Below, one piece after another: positions 1 to 9,537 of a stretch of DNA of 64,000 nt. Source of the stretch: an uncultured Methanobrevibacter sp. (GTDB lineage Archaea; Methanobacteriota; Methanobacteria; Methanobacteriales; Methanobacteriaceae). Position 1 is the stretch's first letter, and every line of letters begins with the position of its first letter. The notes beneath the pieces were generated by a model. That model saw only the letters and a program-made list of their open reading frames with translations, made no database searches and was not told the DNA's origin. The translations under genes were made by a program, and so were the position numbers. The stretch lies in contig NZ_OMWD01000003.1 in assembly GCF_900314695.1 (NCBI RefSeq), positions 62,001 to 126,000 on the forward strand. The letters are read 5' to 3'.

Positions 1-211
1 TCAAATTTAATTTAAAATATTCTCATACTAAGTTGATAGTCACTATTTTTAATTTAATACTATTTAAATTAATAGGATAATTCCTTAATTCTATTTGATT
101 TGACTAATATAAAGTTTTTTTTAAAAAATAAGTTAAGTTTATTTTCTATACTGAAATTAAAGAATTATTGATAATAATAAAGTTCACTTTAAAAAAAGTA
201 AAAGAATAGAT

Positions 212-1126
212 TCAGTAAAATCCATTCATTCTTTCAAATGCATCATCGAAGCTAGGCATGTTGGTTTGACATCCTTGTTGCTCTACAATAAATGATGATA
301 CGGAAGATGCAAATTTGGCTGATTCTTCGAGTGATTCTCCATTCAAGAATCTTGATAAGAATCCTGCCCTATAGGAATCTCCAGCTCCAGTTGGGTCGAC
401 TGCTTCTCTGGTTATTGCATCAACTTTGATTTTATCTTCATTGGAGTAAATTTCACTGCCATTTGCTCCGCAGGTTTTAACGACGATTTTTGGACCTAAT
501 TGTCTGAGTCCATCGAGATCGGTTTCAAGAGCTTCCAAAATCCTTTCGATTTCATGATGATTTCCGAAAAGGATGGTGGTATTTTCAATTACATCTTTTA
601 GTTTTTTGGTATCGTACATTCCCAAATCCTGTCCGGGGTCAAATGAAACAAGCAAATCTTCATTTTTTGCTTCTTCAGAACATTTCCAGTTGAAATCAGG
701 GTCGCCTGTTGCAAGGTGTACTGCTTCAGCATTTTTTATTGCGGCAGTTGGTGCTTTGCTTTCTGCGAATTCACGTGCAGCCCCCCAATAGAAATAACTG
801 ATTTGATCTTCATTGTCGTCTGTTAGGACAAATGCGGTTGGGGTCGCTTCGCCAGGCACTATGATTAATGATTCTGTATCAATATCAAGGTTTTGCATAT
901 GCTCATAGTATTCGGTTTTTTTAAAGTCTCCGCCAACTGCAGATACTAATGATGTTTTTAATCCTAAGTTTGCTCCAACGCAAGCCACATTAGCAGCAGC
1001 CCCACCATTAAATGTTTTCATATTTGTTATGGGTGCTGAAAAGTTTGCTTTTGGAAATTCAGGTACTCTAATTATATAATCATGAGCAGAGTGACCAATT
1101 GCTAGTAAATCTCTGTTTTTCGCCAT
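212..1126 (-). CDS. PfkB-family carbohydrate/nucleoside kinase
   Basis: This is a 304-residue ribokinase-superfamily kinase that should phosphorylate a sugar or nucleoside with ATP in the cytoplasm. The family signatures are visible: a glycine-rich stretch GGAAANVACVGANLG near residue 42 and the C-terminal anion-hole motif DPTGAGDSYRAGF near residue 243, whose GAGD aspartate is the catalytic base. The length is typical for the family. The ATG start follows AGGCGATATT, a good ribosome binding site. The gene stands alone, with an inverted repeat upstream at 1183-1216. The substrate cannot be read from the sequence; related methanogen enzymes act on nucleosides. Confidence 0.85.
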   Translation of the reverse strand: MAKNRDLLAIGHSAHDYIIRVPEFPKANFSAPITNMKTFNGGAAANVACVGANLGLKTSLVSAVGGDFKKTEYYEHMQNLDIDTESLIIVPGEATPTAFVLTDDNEDQISYFYWGAAREFAESKAPTAAIKNAEAVHLATGDPDFNWKCSEEAKNEDLLVSFDPGQDLGMYDTKKLKDVIENTTILFGNHHEIERILEALETDLDGLRQLGPKIVVKTCGANGSEIYSNEDKIKVDAITREAVDPTGAGDSYRAGFLSRFLNGESLEESAKFASSVSSFIVEQQGCQTNMPSFDDAFERMNGFY

Positions 1127-1182
1127 AATATCGCCTTTTAAATTTTCAATTTAATATTGGTTTTTATCATTATTTAATGTTT

Positions 1183-1216
1183 TGAAATATCACATATGCA
1201 CATACATGATATTTCA
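1183..1216. promoter_or_regulatory. Inverted repeat upstream of the PfkB kinase
   Basis: Two perfect 10-base arms, TGAAATATCA and TGATATTTCA, are separated by 14 bases. The repeat lies upstream of an AT-rich TATA-like element (about 1160-1171) that could serve the kinase gene. It is a plausible regulator site, but the regulator is unknown. Confidence 0.4.
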
Positions 1217-1294
1217 TAGGGTCATATGAGTGTACAATATTCTTTATTATAATATTATTATATTAGTTGTCTGTGAGCATGTGAAAAGTAATAA

Positions 1295-2170
1295 TCATAT
1301 TAATGTGAAACCCTGATTTTCAATGGCCTCTTGACCGTCATTAAGTATATATTCAATATATTCGTCTACTTCAGGTTTATCTTCGTTAACTTTGATTAAA
1401 CTAATTACATGTCTTGTATCAAACTTCAAAATGTCATTTCCTTTGAAATAACTTGCATTTAAAAAGCTGTGAAGATTTTCGGAATTTCTAACCAATTTGA
1501 ATGCATCAAACTGTGAATTGACAGTAGTTTTCAAATCATAGTCTATGTCATAATGCTCCAGACTGTTCCATGCAAGCCTCTGGGCTGAACCTTCCACGTT
1601 GATGAATTCAAGGCCTTCAAGATCGTTTATGCTTTTAATTTCCTTGGAATTCGGGCTTGAAATCAAAACAAGGTAATCATAGGCTATTGGTGTAAAATCA
1701 ATATTCAGTTCATAGGCAAGAAGCGGATCATCAAGTGTCAATATGTCGACAGCACCTCTTTTTGCAAGTTCAAATGCATCTTTGTCGCTGCTGCTGTAGA
1801 CATTTATATTAAATGGATGTTTGATACTCTCCAAAAGCCCGGAACTGATATGTCCTCCGGCAATGTTGATGTTTGATGTTTTTTCTATTTGGATTTGATA
1901 TTTTCTGAATTCATTAAGCAGATCGGTTCCTGCTTCGCTCAGCAGTGTGCCGTTTCCAACCTTTTGTGTAATCTTCACACCTAATTTTTCTTCGGCTTTA
2001 AGAAGTCGTCTATTGAAGACGGTATGTGATATTTTCAATTCTTTTGCAGATTTTCTCTGGGATTTTGTTCTATTAAGTGATTCTAAACTTTTAAATAGTT
2101 TATAATCATATATTTTCCCATCAATTTCAAGATTTATCAATCCTTTGCTTTCAAATTTCATGCAACCCAT
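1295..2170 (-). CDS. ModE/LysR-type transcriptional regulator with a periplasmic-binding-protein-like domain
   Basis: This is a 291-residue DNA-binding protein. Residues about 25-90 form a LysR/ModE-like winged helix-turn-helix (SAKELKISHTVFNRRL, then EEKLGVKI and LSEAGTDLL). The remaining 200 residues resemble the substrate-binding domain (PBP-like) found in archaeal molybdate or tungstate regulators, with strands such as DILTLDDP and LVLISSPN. Its position next to hxlB, fdhD and the formate dehydrogenase genes fits control by molybdate or tungstate, but ligand and targets are inferred. The first ATG gives MGCMKF; a second ATG three codons later (2161) is equally possible because the ribosome site is weak. 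Confidence 0.7.
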   Translation of the reverse strand: MGCMKFESKGLINLEIDGKIYDYKLFKSLESLNRTKSQRKSAKELKISHTVFNRRLLKAEEKLGVKITQKVGNGTLLSEAGTDLLNEFRKYQIQIEKTSNINIAGGHISSGLLESIKHPFNINVYSSSDKDAFELAKRGAVDILTLDDPLLAYELNIDFTPIAYDYLVLISSPNSKEIKSINDLEGLEFINVEGSAQRLAWNSLEHYDIDYDLKTTVNSQFDAFKLVRNSENLHSFLNASYFKGNDILKFDTRHVISLIKVNEDKPEVDEYIEYILNDGQEAIENQGFTLI

Positions 2171-2267
2171 TCAAATAATTTATAATAATAACTATTATAA
2201 CATTAATTATTTATAAAATTGTATTCATATAATATAATATAGTTTAACATATTTGGGATTAGATAAA

Positions 2268-2858
2268 ATGGAAATAATGAAAGATTCTATTAAGGCCATA
2301 TTGGAGAATATTGATTCTGCTCAACAATTTTTAGATGAAGAATCTGTCGATGAATTTGAAAATATAATTATAAATGCCAATAACATTTTTGTTACTGGAG
2401 CAGGTAGGTCTGGACTTGCCGCAAAAGCGTTTGCCATGAGATTGATGCATTTGGGTTTAAGTTCATTTGTAGTGGGTGAGACAATATCTCCTGCCATCAA
2501 TGCTGACGACTGTATAATTGCAATTTCCGGATCCGGTGAAACCAATACTATCGTTTCTGCTGCAAAGATTGCTAAAAATAGAGGTTCAAAAGTATTGGCA
2601 GTTACTTCTTATCCTGAATCCACTTTAGGACAATTGGCCGATGGTTATCTTTTCGTTAAAGGAAGAACCAAAAAGGAAGTTGACGATGAAAACTATATGA
2701 AACGTCAAATTCATGGAAACTATACTTCCTTGACTCCTTTGGGAACTGCCTTTGAACTGACCACTTTGGTATTTCTTGATGCTGTCGTATCCGAATTGAT
2801 GGAAAAAATGGAACAGACAGAAAGTGATTTGAAAGCCAGACATACAGTATTGGAATAA
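2268..2858 (+). CDS. hxlB: 6-phospho-3-hexuloisomerase
   Basis: This SIS-domain sugar-phosphate isomerase interconverts hexulose 6-phosphate and fructose 6-phosphate. In methanogens it works with hexulose-phosphate synthase to supply pentose phosphates and handle formaldehyde. The phosphosugar site shows as TGAGRSGLAAKAFAMRL near residue 45 and AISGSGETNTI near residue 85. The C-terminal PLGTAFELT segment also fits the family, and the length of about 196 residues is normal. An upstream in-frame TTG exists at 2253, but ATG at 2268 is preferred. The gene converges on fdhD; the stop codons abut and share a hairpin. Confidence 0.85.
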   Translation: MEIMKDSIKAILENIDSAQQFLDEESVDEFENIIINANNIFVTGAGRSGLAAKAFAMRLMHLGLSSFVVGETISPAINADDCIIAISGSGETNTIVSAAKIAKNRGSKVLAVTSYPESTLGQLADGYLFVKGRTKKEVDDENYMKRQIHGNYTSLTPLGTAFELTTLVFLDAVVSELMEKMEQTESDLKARHTVLE

Positions 2859-2872
2859 TTAGAAAATTATTC
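2853..2872. terminator. Bidirectional hairpin between hxlB and fdhD
   Basis: The 8-bp stem GAATAATT/AATTATTC has an AGAA loop, spans both stop codons and is followed by a T-rich run on the plus strand. It can end transcription of both convergent genes. Confidence 0.55.
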
Positions 2873-3605
2873 TATTTTGATTATTATAGACATTGCATCT
2901 TTGGCCTCTTAAAAAGCCAACTAATGTAATGTTTCCTTTTTTTGCAATATTATATCCTGAATTTGCAGGTGCTGCATTTGATGCCAGTATGGGAACTCCT
3001 GCCCTTGTCATTTTTATTACCATATCTGCAGGCATTCTTCCGCTGTATATAACATATGAGTTGGACAAATCAAAGTCATGCAACAATCCGTAACCGATTA
3101 CCTTATCAACAGCTACATGGCGGCTTACATCTTCTTTTACAATAAACTGGCCATCATAAACGATTCCTGCAACATGTGTTCCTCCGGTGGCCTGCCAAAT
3201 TTCGGCATTGTCTTTCAGCTCTTCAATTCTTGAAATCAATTCGCTGGCATTGACTTGAAAATCGGATTCAACAGGATTCACGGTTTTGATTTTGCTTCTC
3301 CATCCTCCTGCAGAGTCGGAACAGAGTACGGTTTCATTGGTTTTAAGTAGGGTATCGTCAATTTCAGCATGAATCTGTGTCCCGTCGACATTGATTTTTT
3401 TGATTGCATCCATTGAATTTACCATATTCTCATTGAACAGGTATCCTACAGCAAATTCCTTCAGTGAATCTTCGATTGCTGACAGACTGCGGCTTATAGT
3501 TCCATTGATTGTTAAAGTGATTGTTTCATCCTTTACAACCTTTTCTTTGGCATTTTTTGCTTTTCCATTCTTGTAGTTTATTGCATCAATTTCTTCAATT
3601 TTCAT
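2859..3605 (-). CDS. fdhD: Formate dehydrogenase accessory sulfurtransferase FdhD
   Basis: FdhD passes sulfur to the molybdenum or tungsten cofactor of formate dehydrogenase, which is required for activity. The family is recognised from TVLCSDSAGGW near residue 95, ATGGTHVAG near residue 159, DVSRHVAVDKVIGYGL and the C-terminal SNAAPANSGYNIAKK region. In the Escherichia coli protein the first motif is a CxxC pair; here only the first cysteine (Cys95) is present and the second position is serine. The start follows GGGG at good spacing. The gene is divergent from fdhC-fdhAB across a 657-base gap, consistent with joint function. Confidence 0.9.
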   Translation of the reverse strand: MKIEEIDAINYKNGKAKNAKEKVVKDETITLTINGTISRSLSAIEDSLKEFAVGYLFNENMVNSMDAIKKINVDGTQIHAEIDDTLLKTNETVLCSDSAGGWRSKIKTVNPVESDFQVNASELISRIEELKDNAEIWQATGGTHVAGIVYDGQFIVKEDVSRHVAVDKVIGYGLLHDFDLSNSYVIYSGRMPADMVIKMTRAGVPILASNAAPANSGYNIAKKGNITLVGFLRGQRCNVYNNQNRIIF

Positions 3606-4262
3606 GTTTAAAACCCCTATAATAATATTATATTATGATAAGATATATCTTTCATCAGGTCATTTTTTTGATATTGAAAAAGTGTTGTTATCGTTGCGGT
3701 GATGAATTTTCAAAATCAGAATATTTCAATACTGGCAAGGTTATAAAGTTGAATGTTATATTGCATCGAATTTTGTTCGTTTTTCATCGAATTAATTATT
3801 TTTGACTGTGTTGTTTTATGTTTGATTAGTTATTTTTGAGTATCTATTTTGGTGTATTTTTACCAACGAATTTTCATTATATATAAATATATGTTATGTA
3901 AGATAGTTTAGTTCGTATTTCAAAAAGTTTTATTTCATTTATTTTTATTAAATTATTATTGATTAGATATTATTTTGATTATAATAAATTGATTTAAAGT
4001 ATTATTTTCATGTAAAAATTAATTAAAAATAGTTTTTTTAAAAAAAAATAATTATTATCGATGTGATATTAATCTATAATGATTTATCATTACAATTTAA
4101 TATAAATTGATTATACTATTTAAATATTTCTTTTCGATGCAGATAACAAATCCTTTTTATATATTAAGATATATAAATAATATTCATAATACTTTGAACT
4201 TTTTAGTGTGATTCATTAGTATTATAAAAAATTATAAAAAAAGGGATAAAGAGGTTGATAAT
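3606..4262. promoter_or_regulatory. AT-rich control region between fdhD and fdhC
   Basis: No gene is visible in these 657 bases. Two candidate TATA boxes for the formate genes lie at about 3876-3890 (TTATATATAAATATATG) and 4150-4162 (CCTTTTATATATT). Upstream, CATCGAATT occurs at 3764 and again at 3785, exactly 21 bases apart, and a related CGAATTTTC is at 3867. Repeats on one helix face suggest an activator or repressor site, but no protein can be assigned. The fdhC ribosome site GAGGTTGAT lies just before its ATG. Confidence 0.5.
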
Positions 4263-5054
4263 ATGAGTTCATCTTTTAAAAGCCCAGTAGAAACAGCAAA
4301 GGCAATTTCTGCAACTGCTGGTGCAAAAAACTCTGCAAATATTGTTAATGTGATTTTGCTTTCTTTTTTAGCAGGAGCATACATCGCATTCGGAGGTTTA
4401 TTAGCTGAAGTCGCTAATGCTGGTATGGTCGCTGCAGGACTACCAATTGGTTTATCCAAATTTGTATTCGGTGCAGTGTTCCCTGTAGGTTTGATTATTG
4501 TTGTACTCGCTGGTTCTGAATTATTTACCGGTAACGTAATGTTCATGACCATCGGTGTATTAGATGGTACCGCTTCTGTAGGCGGTCTCGCTAAAAATTG
4601 GGTATTAAGTTGGTTATTCAACTTCGTAGGTGCATTATTCGTTGCATACGTTCTTGCATTTATGGGTGGAATCATCACTTCTGATCCAGCTATCCAAGCA
4701 GGAGCAATTAAGGTAGCTACTGGTAAAGTTGGAATGTCATTTGACGTTGCATTTATTAAAGCTATTGGTTGTAACTGGCTTGTATGTCTAGCTGTATGGT
4801 TAGCTAACGCATCCGATGATATCATTGGTAAAATCTTTGGTATTTGGTTCCCAATTATGGCTTTCGTAACCATCGGATTTGAGCACAGTGTTGCAAACAT
4901 GTTCTTCATACCATTAGGTATGTTCTTAGGTGCTGAAGGTGTAACCTGGAGTACTATTATTGTAAATAACTTAATTCCTGTAACTCTCGGTAACATCGTT
5001 GGAGGAGCAATATTCGTCGCTTGTATCTACTGGTTCACATACCTTAAAGAATAA
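4263..5054 (+). CDS. fdhC: Formate transporter FdhC (FNT family)
   Basis: This is a 263-residue integral membrane protein of the formate/nitrite transporter family that brings formate into the cell. It has about six hydrophobic helices with FNT hallmarks: AGAYIAFGG in helix 1, GSELFTGN in helix 2, NWLVCLAVW in the middle, and [14 protein letters not shown] near residue 205, the region that carries the pore histidine in FocA. ATG follows GAGGTTGATAAT. It is directly upstream of fdhA and fdhB but separated from them by a strong hairpin and T-run. Confidence 0.93.
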   Translation: MSSSFKSPVETAKAISATAGAKNSANIVNVILLSFLAGAYIAFGGLLAEVANAGMVAAGLPIGLSKFVFGAVFPVGLIIVVLAGSELFTGNVMFMTIGVLDGTASVGGLAKNWVLSWLFNFVGALFVAYVLAFMGGIITSDPAIQAGAIKVATGKVGMSFDVAFIKAIGCNWLVCLAVWLANASDDIIGKIFGIWFPIMAFVTIGFEHSVANMFFIPLGMFLGAEGVTWSTIIVNNLIPVTLGNIVGGAIFVACIYWFTYLKE

Positions 5055-5076
5055 GCTAGTAAATTTCAAATTTGAA

Positions 5077-5103
5077 GAAGCTTTAAAAGCTTCTTTTTTT
5101 TTA
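5077..5103 (+). terminator. Hairpin and T-run between fdhC and fdhA
   Basis: GAAGCTT and AAGCTTC pair around a TAA loop and are followed by an uninterrupted run of T. It looks like an intrinsic terminator or attenuator inside the formate gene set. A TATA-like stretch between 5104 and 5135 could start a separate fdhAB transcript. Confidence 0.6.
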
Positions 5104-5144
5104 ATTATTTTAAATAAAAAATAATATATTTTGGAGATTATAAA

Positions 5145-7310
5145 ATGGTTGAAATAAAATATGTTCCAACAATCTGTCCTTACTGTGGTACTGGTTGTGG
5201 ACTCAACTTCGTTGTAAAAGACGAAAAAATTGTTGGTGTAGAACCTTTAAAAAGACACCCTGTAAACGAGGGTAAAGTATGTCCAAAAGGTAACTTTGGA
5301 TATCAGTTTATTAATAGGGAAGACAGATTAACTACTCCTTTAATAAAAGAAAATGGTGAATTTAGAGAAGCTTCTTGGGATGAAGCATTAGATTTAGTTG
5401 CTAACAAACTCAAAGAAGTATCTGACGAAGATCCAAACAAAGTTGGATTCTACGCATGTGCTCGTTCACCTAACGAAAACATTTACATTACTCAAAAATT
5501 AGCAAGAGTAGCTTGTGGTACTCAAAACGTAGACCACTGTGCACGTATTTGTCACGGTCCTACTGTAGCAGGTTTAGCTAACACTTTCGGATCAGGTGCT
5601 ATGACCAACGGATTCGACAGTATTAAAGAAGCTGACTACATCTTCTGTATTGGATCAAACAACATGGAAGCACACCCATTGTTTGGACGTAAATTAATCC
5701 AAGCTAAACAAAACGGTGCTAAATTAGTTGTATTAGACCCAAGATTTACTCCTACTGCTAAAATCGCAGATGAATATGTACAATTTGAAACCGGTACTGA
5801 CGTAGCTTTAATGAACGCAATGATTAAAGTCATCATTGACAGAGGCTTACAAGATGAAGAATTCATCCACTACAGAACCAAAGGTTTCGAAGAAATGAAA
5901 GAAGTTGTTCAAAAATACGACTTAGATATGGCTTCCGAAATTACCGGAATCAAACCTGAAGTAATTGAACACTTAGCTATTGAATACGCATCTGCTGACA
6001 AAGCAGCTATCGTATACTCATTAGGTATTACCGAACACTCCCACGGTGCTGACAACGTAATGTCCACTGCAAACCTTGCAATGTTAACTGGTAACATTGG
6101 TAGACAAGGTACTGGTGTAAACCCATTAAGAGGACAAAACAACGTACAAGGTGCTTGTGATATGGGTGCATTACCTTCCGATTACGTAGGTTACAGAAAA
6201 GTTAAAGACCCAGAAACTACTGCATGGTTCAACGACTACTACAGTGGAGAAGGTTATGAAGTAAACTTACCAACCACTCCTGGATTAACCTTAGTAGAAA
6301 TGATGAACGCTGCTCACGCTGGTGACTTAAAAGTATTATACATCCACGGGGAAGACCCAGTTCTCTCTGATGCTGACGTACAACACACCAAAGAAGCACT
6401 TGAAAACTTAGAAATGTTAATTGTTCAAGAATGTTTCTTAACCGATACCGCACAATGTGCTGACGTTGTATTACCTGCAGCAGGTTGGGGTGAACAAGAA
6501 GGTACCTTCACCAGTGGTGAAAGAAGAGTACAATGCTTACACAAAGCACAAGAACCTCCTGAAGGCGCTTGGGTAGACTGGAAAATTATGGAAGAAATCG
6601 CAGTCAGAATGGGCGTACCAAGAGCATTATTCCACTACGAATCTGCTGAAGAAATCTTTGATGAAATCAGAGAATGTGCTCCTATCATGGCTGGTATGAA
6701 CCGTGAAAGATTAGACACTCCTGAAGCACTTCACTGGCCTTGTCCTTCCGAAGACGACCCATGTCAACCATTAATGCACAAAGTAAAATTCGCACACCCT
6801 GACGGTTTAGGAATTTTCCAAGCATTAGAACACAAAGGTCCTGTTGAAACCGTAGATGATGAATACCCATTATTATTAACTACTACAAGAATCTTGTTCC
6901 ACTATCACGCTGCAATGACCAGAAGATGTGAAACATTATCCAACGAAGTTAAAACCGGATTCATCGAAATCAACACTAAAGATGCTGAAGCAAGAGGAAT
7001 CATTAACGGTGAAGTAGTAAAAGCATTCTCTAGAAGAGGAGAAATCGCAATTCCTGCTCGTGTAACTGACGACATCAAAGAAGGTATTGTAAACATTCCA
7101 ATGCACTTTGTAGAATGTGCTGCAAATGTATTGACCAACTCCGATTCTTTCGACCCTAAATCCAAAATGGTTGAATTGAAAGCTTGTGCTATTGAAGTAG
7201 AAAAACTCGATGATGTTGTCGAAATGAAAGGTGAAGTATACAAAGATGGTACTGACACCGAAATTAAAGCTGAAAACATGGCAACTACCACCGTAAAAGT
7301 AGGTAAATAA
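5145..7310 (+). CDS. fdhA: Formate dehydrogenase catalytic subunit FdhA
   Basis: This is the 721-residue molybdopterin (Mo or W) catalytic subunit that oxidises formate to CO2. The N-terminal [4Fe-4S] site is Cys11, Cys14, Cys18 and Cys46 (CPYCGTGC ... KVCPKGN). The metal ligand is Cys136 in [11 protein letters not shown]; a selenocysteine occupies this place in the E. coli enzyme, so this version is selenium-free. Later segments [25 protein letters not shown] and the C-terminal dinucleotide-binding domain (about 580-690) are as expected for the family. ATG follows TTGGAGATTATAAA. It is 17 bases upstream of fdhB and co-transcribed with it. Codon use is strongly biased, suggesting high expression. 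Confidence 0.96.
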   Translation: MVEIKYVPTICPYCGTGCGLNFVVKDEKIVGVEPLKRHPVNEGKVCPKGNFGYQFINREDRLTTPLIKENGEFREASWDEALDLVANKLKEVSDEDPNKVGFYACARSPNENIYITQKLARVACGTQNVDHCARICHGPTVAGLANTFGSGAMTNGFDSIKEADYIFCIGSNNMEAHPLFGRKLIQAKQNGAKLVVLDPRFTPTAKIADEYVQFETGTDVALMNAMIKVIIDRGLQDEEFIHYRTKGFEEMKEVVQKYDLDMASEITGIKPEVIEHLAIEYASADKAAIVYSLGITEHSHGADNVMSTANLAMLTGNIGRQGTGVNPLRGQNNVQGACDMGALPSDYVGYRKVKDPETTAWFNDYYSGEGYEVNLPTTPGLTLVEMMNAAHAGDLKVLYIHGEDPVLSDADVQHTKEALENLEMLIVQECFLTDTAQCADVVLPAAGWGEQEGTFTSGERRVQCLHKAQEPPEGAWVDWKIMEEIAVRMGVPRALFHYESAEEIFDEIRECAPIMAGMNRERLDTPEALHWPCPSEDDPCQPLMHKVKFAHPDGLGIFQALEHKGPVETVDDEYPLLLTTTRILFHYHAAMTRRCETLSNEVKTGFIEINTKDAEARGIINGEVVKAFSRRGEIAIPARVTDDIKEGIVNIPMHFVECAANVLTNSDSFDPKSKMVELKACAIEVEKLDDVVEMKGEVYKDGTDTEIKAENMATTTVKVGK

Positions 7311-7327
7311 TTGAGGAGTAGATTTAA

Positions 7328-8533
7328 ATGAGCGCAAAAATTAACGATATGTATTACGCATACTCTGCTATCGAAGACATCAAACAAAAAGGTGAATACG
7401 GTGGAGTAGTTACTACCATCATGAAATACTTATTAGAAGAAGGTATCGTTGACGGTGTTGTTGGAGTAACCCAAGGTCACGATATTTATGATGGTGTACC
7501 AACCCTTATCACTGACCCTGCTGATGTAATCAAAACTGCAGGTTCCATTCACTGTGGTACCTTAAACATTGCTAAATTCGTATCCAAATACTTAGATGGT
7601 GCAAGATACATGAAACTCGCTGTTGCATGTAAACCTTGTGATGCAATGACCATCCGTGAATTAATGAAAAAAGGTAAAATCATCGAAGAAAACGTTATTA
7701 TGATCGGTGTAAACTGTGGTGGAACAATGTCACCTGTTCCAACCATGAACATGATTAGAGATGTATACGATTTAGATCCTAAAGACGTTGTCAAAGAAGA
7801 AATCGCTAAAGGTAAACTCATTATGGAAACTGCTGACGGCGAAAAAGCTTTCAAAATCGATGAATTAGAAGAACAAGGTATGGGTAGAAGAGAAAACTGT
7901 CAAAGATGTAATCTCAAAATCCCTTCCAACGCTGACTTAGCTTTAGGTAACTGGGGAGTTATCGGTCCTTTAGCTGGAAAAGCTACTTTTGTTGAAGTAT
8001 TCTCCGAAACTGGTGCAGATGTTTTAGGTAAAGTAATTGACGCAGGTTTAATTGCTACCGAAGAACCAAATCCAAAAGGTGTCAAAATCAGAGAAAACGT
8101 TAACAACTTCATGCTAAAAGAATCTCAAGCTAAAAAAGAAATCGATTACGCAGGTACTACCGGAGACATCATCGACGTATTCTATCAATACGAAGACGAA
8201 TTCTCCAAATGTATGAAATGTTACGGCTGTCGTGAAGCATGTCCATTATGTTTCTGTGAAGACTGCTGTCTTGAAGCTGAAGGTCCTGAATGGGTACCTG
8301 GTGGATACACTCCTGCTGCTCCATTCTTCCACTTAACACGTTTAGTACACATGGTTGACGCATGTACCAACTGTGGTCAATGTTCCGAAGTATGTCCATG
8401 TGAAATCCCTGTTGCTAAAGTATGGAGTACTGTAAACAACAAAGTAAGAGAAGTCTACGGATACATCCCAGGTATGGGTAGTGATGACCCACTTCCATTC
8501 ACTGATCACGTATCCAAAGCTAAAAAATTATAA
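7328..8533 (+). CDS. fdhB: Formate dehydrogenase F420-binding subunit FdhB
   Basis: This 401-residue subunit belongs to the FrhB/FdhB family and moves electrons from FdhA to coenzyme F420 through FAD and iron-sulfur clusters. The FrhB-like central region includes [19 protein letters not shown] and [13 protein letters not shown]. Two ferredoxin-type cysteine groups sit at the C-terminus: [19 protein letters not shown] near residue 297 and [16 protein letters not shown] near residue 345. The start follows GAGGAGTAGATTTAA. It is the last gene of the formate set and is followed by a short hairpin and T-run. Confidence 0.95.
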   Translation: MSAKINDMYYAYSAIEDIKQKGEYGGVVTTIMKYLLEEGIVDGVVGVTQGHDIYDGVPTLITDPADVIKTAGSIHCGTLNIAKFVSKYLDGARYMKLAVACKPCDAMTIRELMKKGKIIEENVIMIGVNCGGTMSPVPTMNMIRDVYDLDPKDVVKEEIAKGKLIMETADGEKAFKIDELEEQGMGRRENCQRCNLKIPSNADLALGNWGVIGPLAGKATFVEVFSETGADVLGKVIDAGLIATEEPNPKGVKIRENVNNFMLKESQAKKEIDYAGTTGDIIDVFYQYEDEFSKCMKCYGCREACPLCFCEDCCLEAEGPEWVPGGYTPAAPFFHLTRLVHMVDACTNCGQCSEVCPCEIPVAKVWSTVNNKVREVYGYIPGMGSDDPLPFTDHVSKAKKL

Positions 8534-8536
8534 TAT

Positions 8537-8576
8537 TGGTCATCTGACCTTTATTATTTTTTCTTTTTTTTAGGGT
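8537..8576 (+). terminator. Terminator after fdhB
   Basis: GGTC-ATCT-GACC forms a small hairpin immediately after the fdhB stop and is followed by long T-rich runs. A second hairpin, CCAAAAT/ATTTTGG, follows at 8582-8598. Confidence 0.5.
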
Positions 8577-9061
8577 GGCTGCCAAAATTAAATTTTGGTT
8601 GACTTGTTGATTTTTTTTAAATATTGTCACATCGAGTTTTAATTGGTTTTTAATGGATGTGCTTTTGCAGAAATCTTTTAAATTTGTTTTGTAATTATTG
8701 TAGATTCTTTTTATTTTATCTGGTTTTCTGGATTTTTGTGTGATTAACATATTTTGCAAAAAAGTTCATATTCTGATTTTCTAGGCATTTAAATGAAGTT
8801 TCCTTTCTTTCCTTTCATAAATCTTGCTTCAATATCATTTATTGGTATTTTTTTATTTTCTGTTTTGGGGCTTTTTTAGGTCATGAATTTTTGTTCAGTA
8901 TACTTTTTTTATGGATTTTGATAATTGCTTTGAGTTCGTTATTCGAATACTTTTCAAATGCTATCTCTTATTTTTTATATAGGAGTAATTATAAATGAGA
9001 TATTATTCAATTAAATGTGATTTTAATTGTTGTTTTAAAAAAGAGTAAATGTTTTTTCATT

Positions 9062-9201
9062 TGGGTAACCAACAGTAAAGGCGTAGCAACATGGTATGTC
9101 AAAAAATCCATGGTCAAAAAGCTCAAAGCCGGCAAAAAATACAAATACACAGTAACTACGGAAAAAACAAAGTGACCAAAAAATTAACCATTAAAAAATA
9201 G
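9062..9201 (+). pseudogene. Remnant of an adhesin-like protein C-terminus (frameshifted)
   Basis: The rest of the interval 8534-9537 has no intact gene. Here one plus-strand frame reads WVTNSKGVATWYVKKS and then KLKAGKKYKYTVT, typical of the Ig-like repeats in Methanobrevibacter adhesins. It breaks after position 9165, and the neighbouring frame continues as YGKNKVTKKLTIKK followed by TAG at 9199-9201. A single lost base restores the match. The remnant still has its own terminator hairpin. It is a decayed 3' end with no start. Confidence 0.6.
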
Positions 9202-9235
9202 GGATTTCCCAATCTCTATTTTCCTTTTTTCTTTT
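9196..9235 (+). terminator. Terminator of the decayed adhesin gene
   Basis: An 11-bp stem, AAATAGGGATT against AATCTCTATTT with one G-T pair and a TCCC loop, overlaps the TAG of the remnant and leads into long T-rich runs. It supports the view that this was once the end of a real gene. Confidence 0.6.
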
Positions 9236-9297
9236 TTTGAAGGCAGAAACTTGTCTTTTTTTTAACATTTGGGTGTTGCTCATAATTATCTGATTTT

Positions 9298-9400
9298 TTA
9301 ATATTTTCCAACTTTAAATCTTGCTTGTACTCCAAGTGCATTAAGGATAATCGTGTTGTCACTGTATTTTATGTTATTAGCCACTTTTTTTAAAACAATA
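9298..9400 (-). pseudogene. Minus-strand remnant of a surface-repeat protein
   Basis: Read on the minus strand, about 35 codons ending at TAA (9298-9300) encode TYIVLKKVANNIKYSDNT followed by a short stretch ending in ARFKVGKY. Composition and rhythm resemble domains of methanobacterial surface proteins. An in-frame stop lies just upstream, and further decayed coding-like sequence (NASVGKASKII) appears near 9455-9510 in another frame. I interpret it as gene decay beside the intact surface-protein gene that follows. The assignment is weak. Confidence 0.3.
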
Positions 9401-9537
9401 TATGTCTTAAATTAATTACAAATCCTATTTTCCAGCTATCTTGTAATATAATTGACATTACGTCTAATTATTTTAGATGCCTTGCCAACAGATGCATTCT
9501 AATGATTCATATATTTAAAAATAAGTATGGGAAATTG

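Noticed and set aside
4232..4996. Minus-strand frame of 254 codons opposite fdhC
   Set aside because: fdhC has the family motifs and a ribosome site; the antisense frame is proline/asparagine-rich noise.
6905..7387. Minus-strand frames opposite the end of fdhA
   Set aside because: They overlap a clearly identified, highly biased gene and show no domain features.
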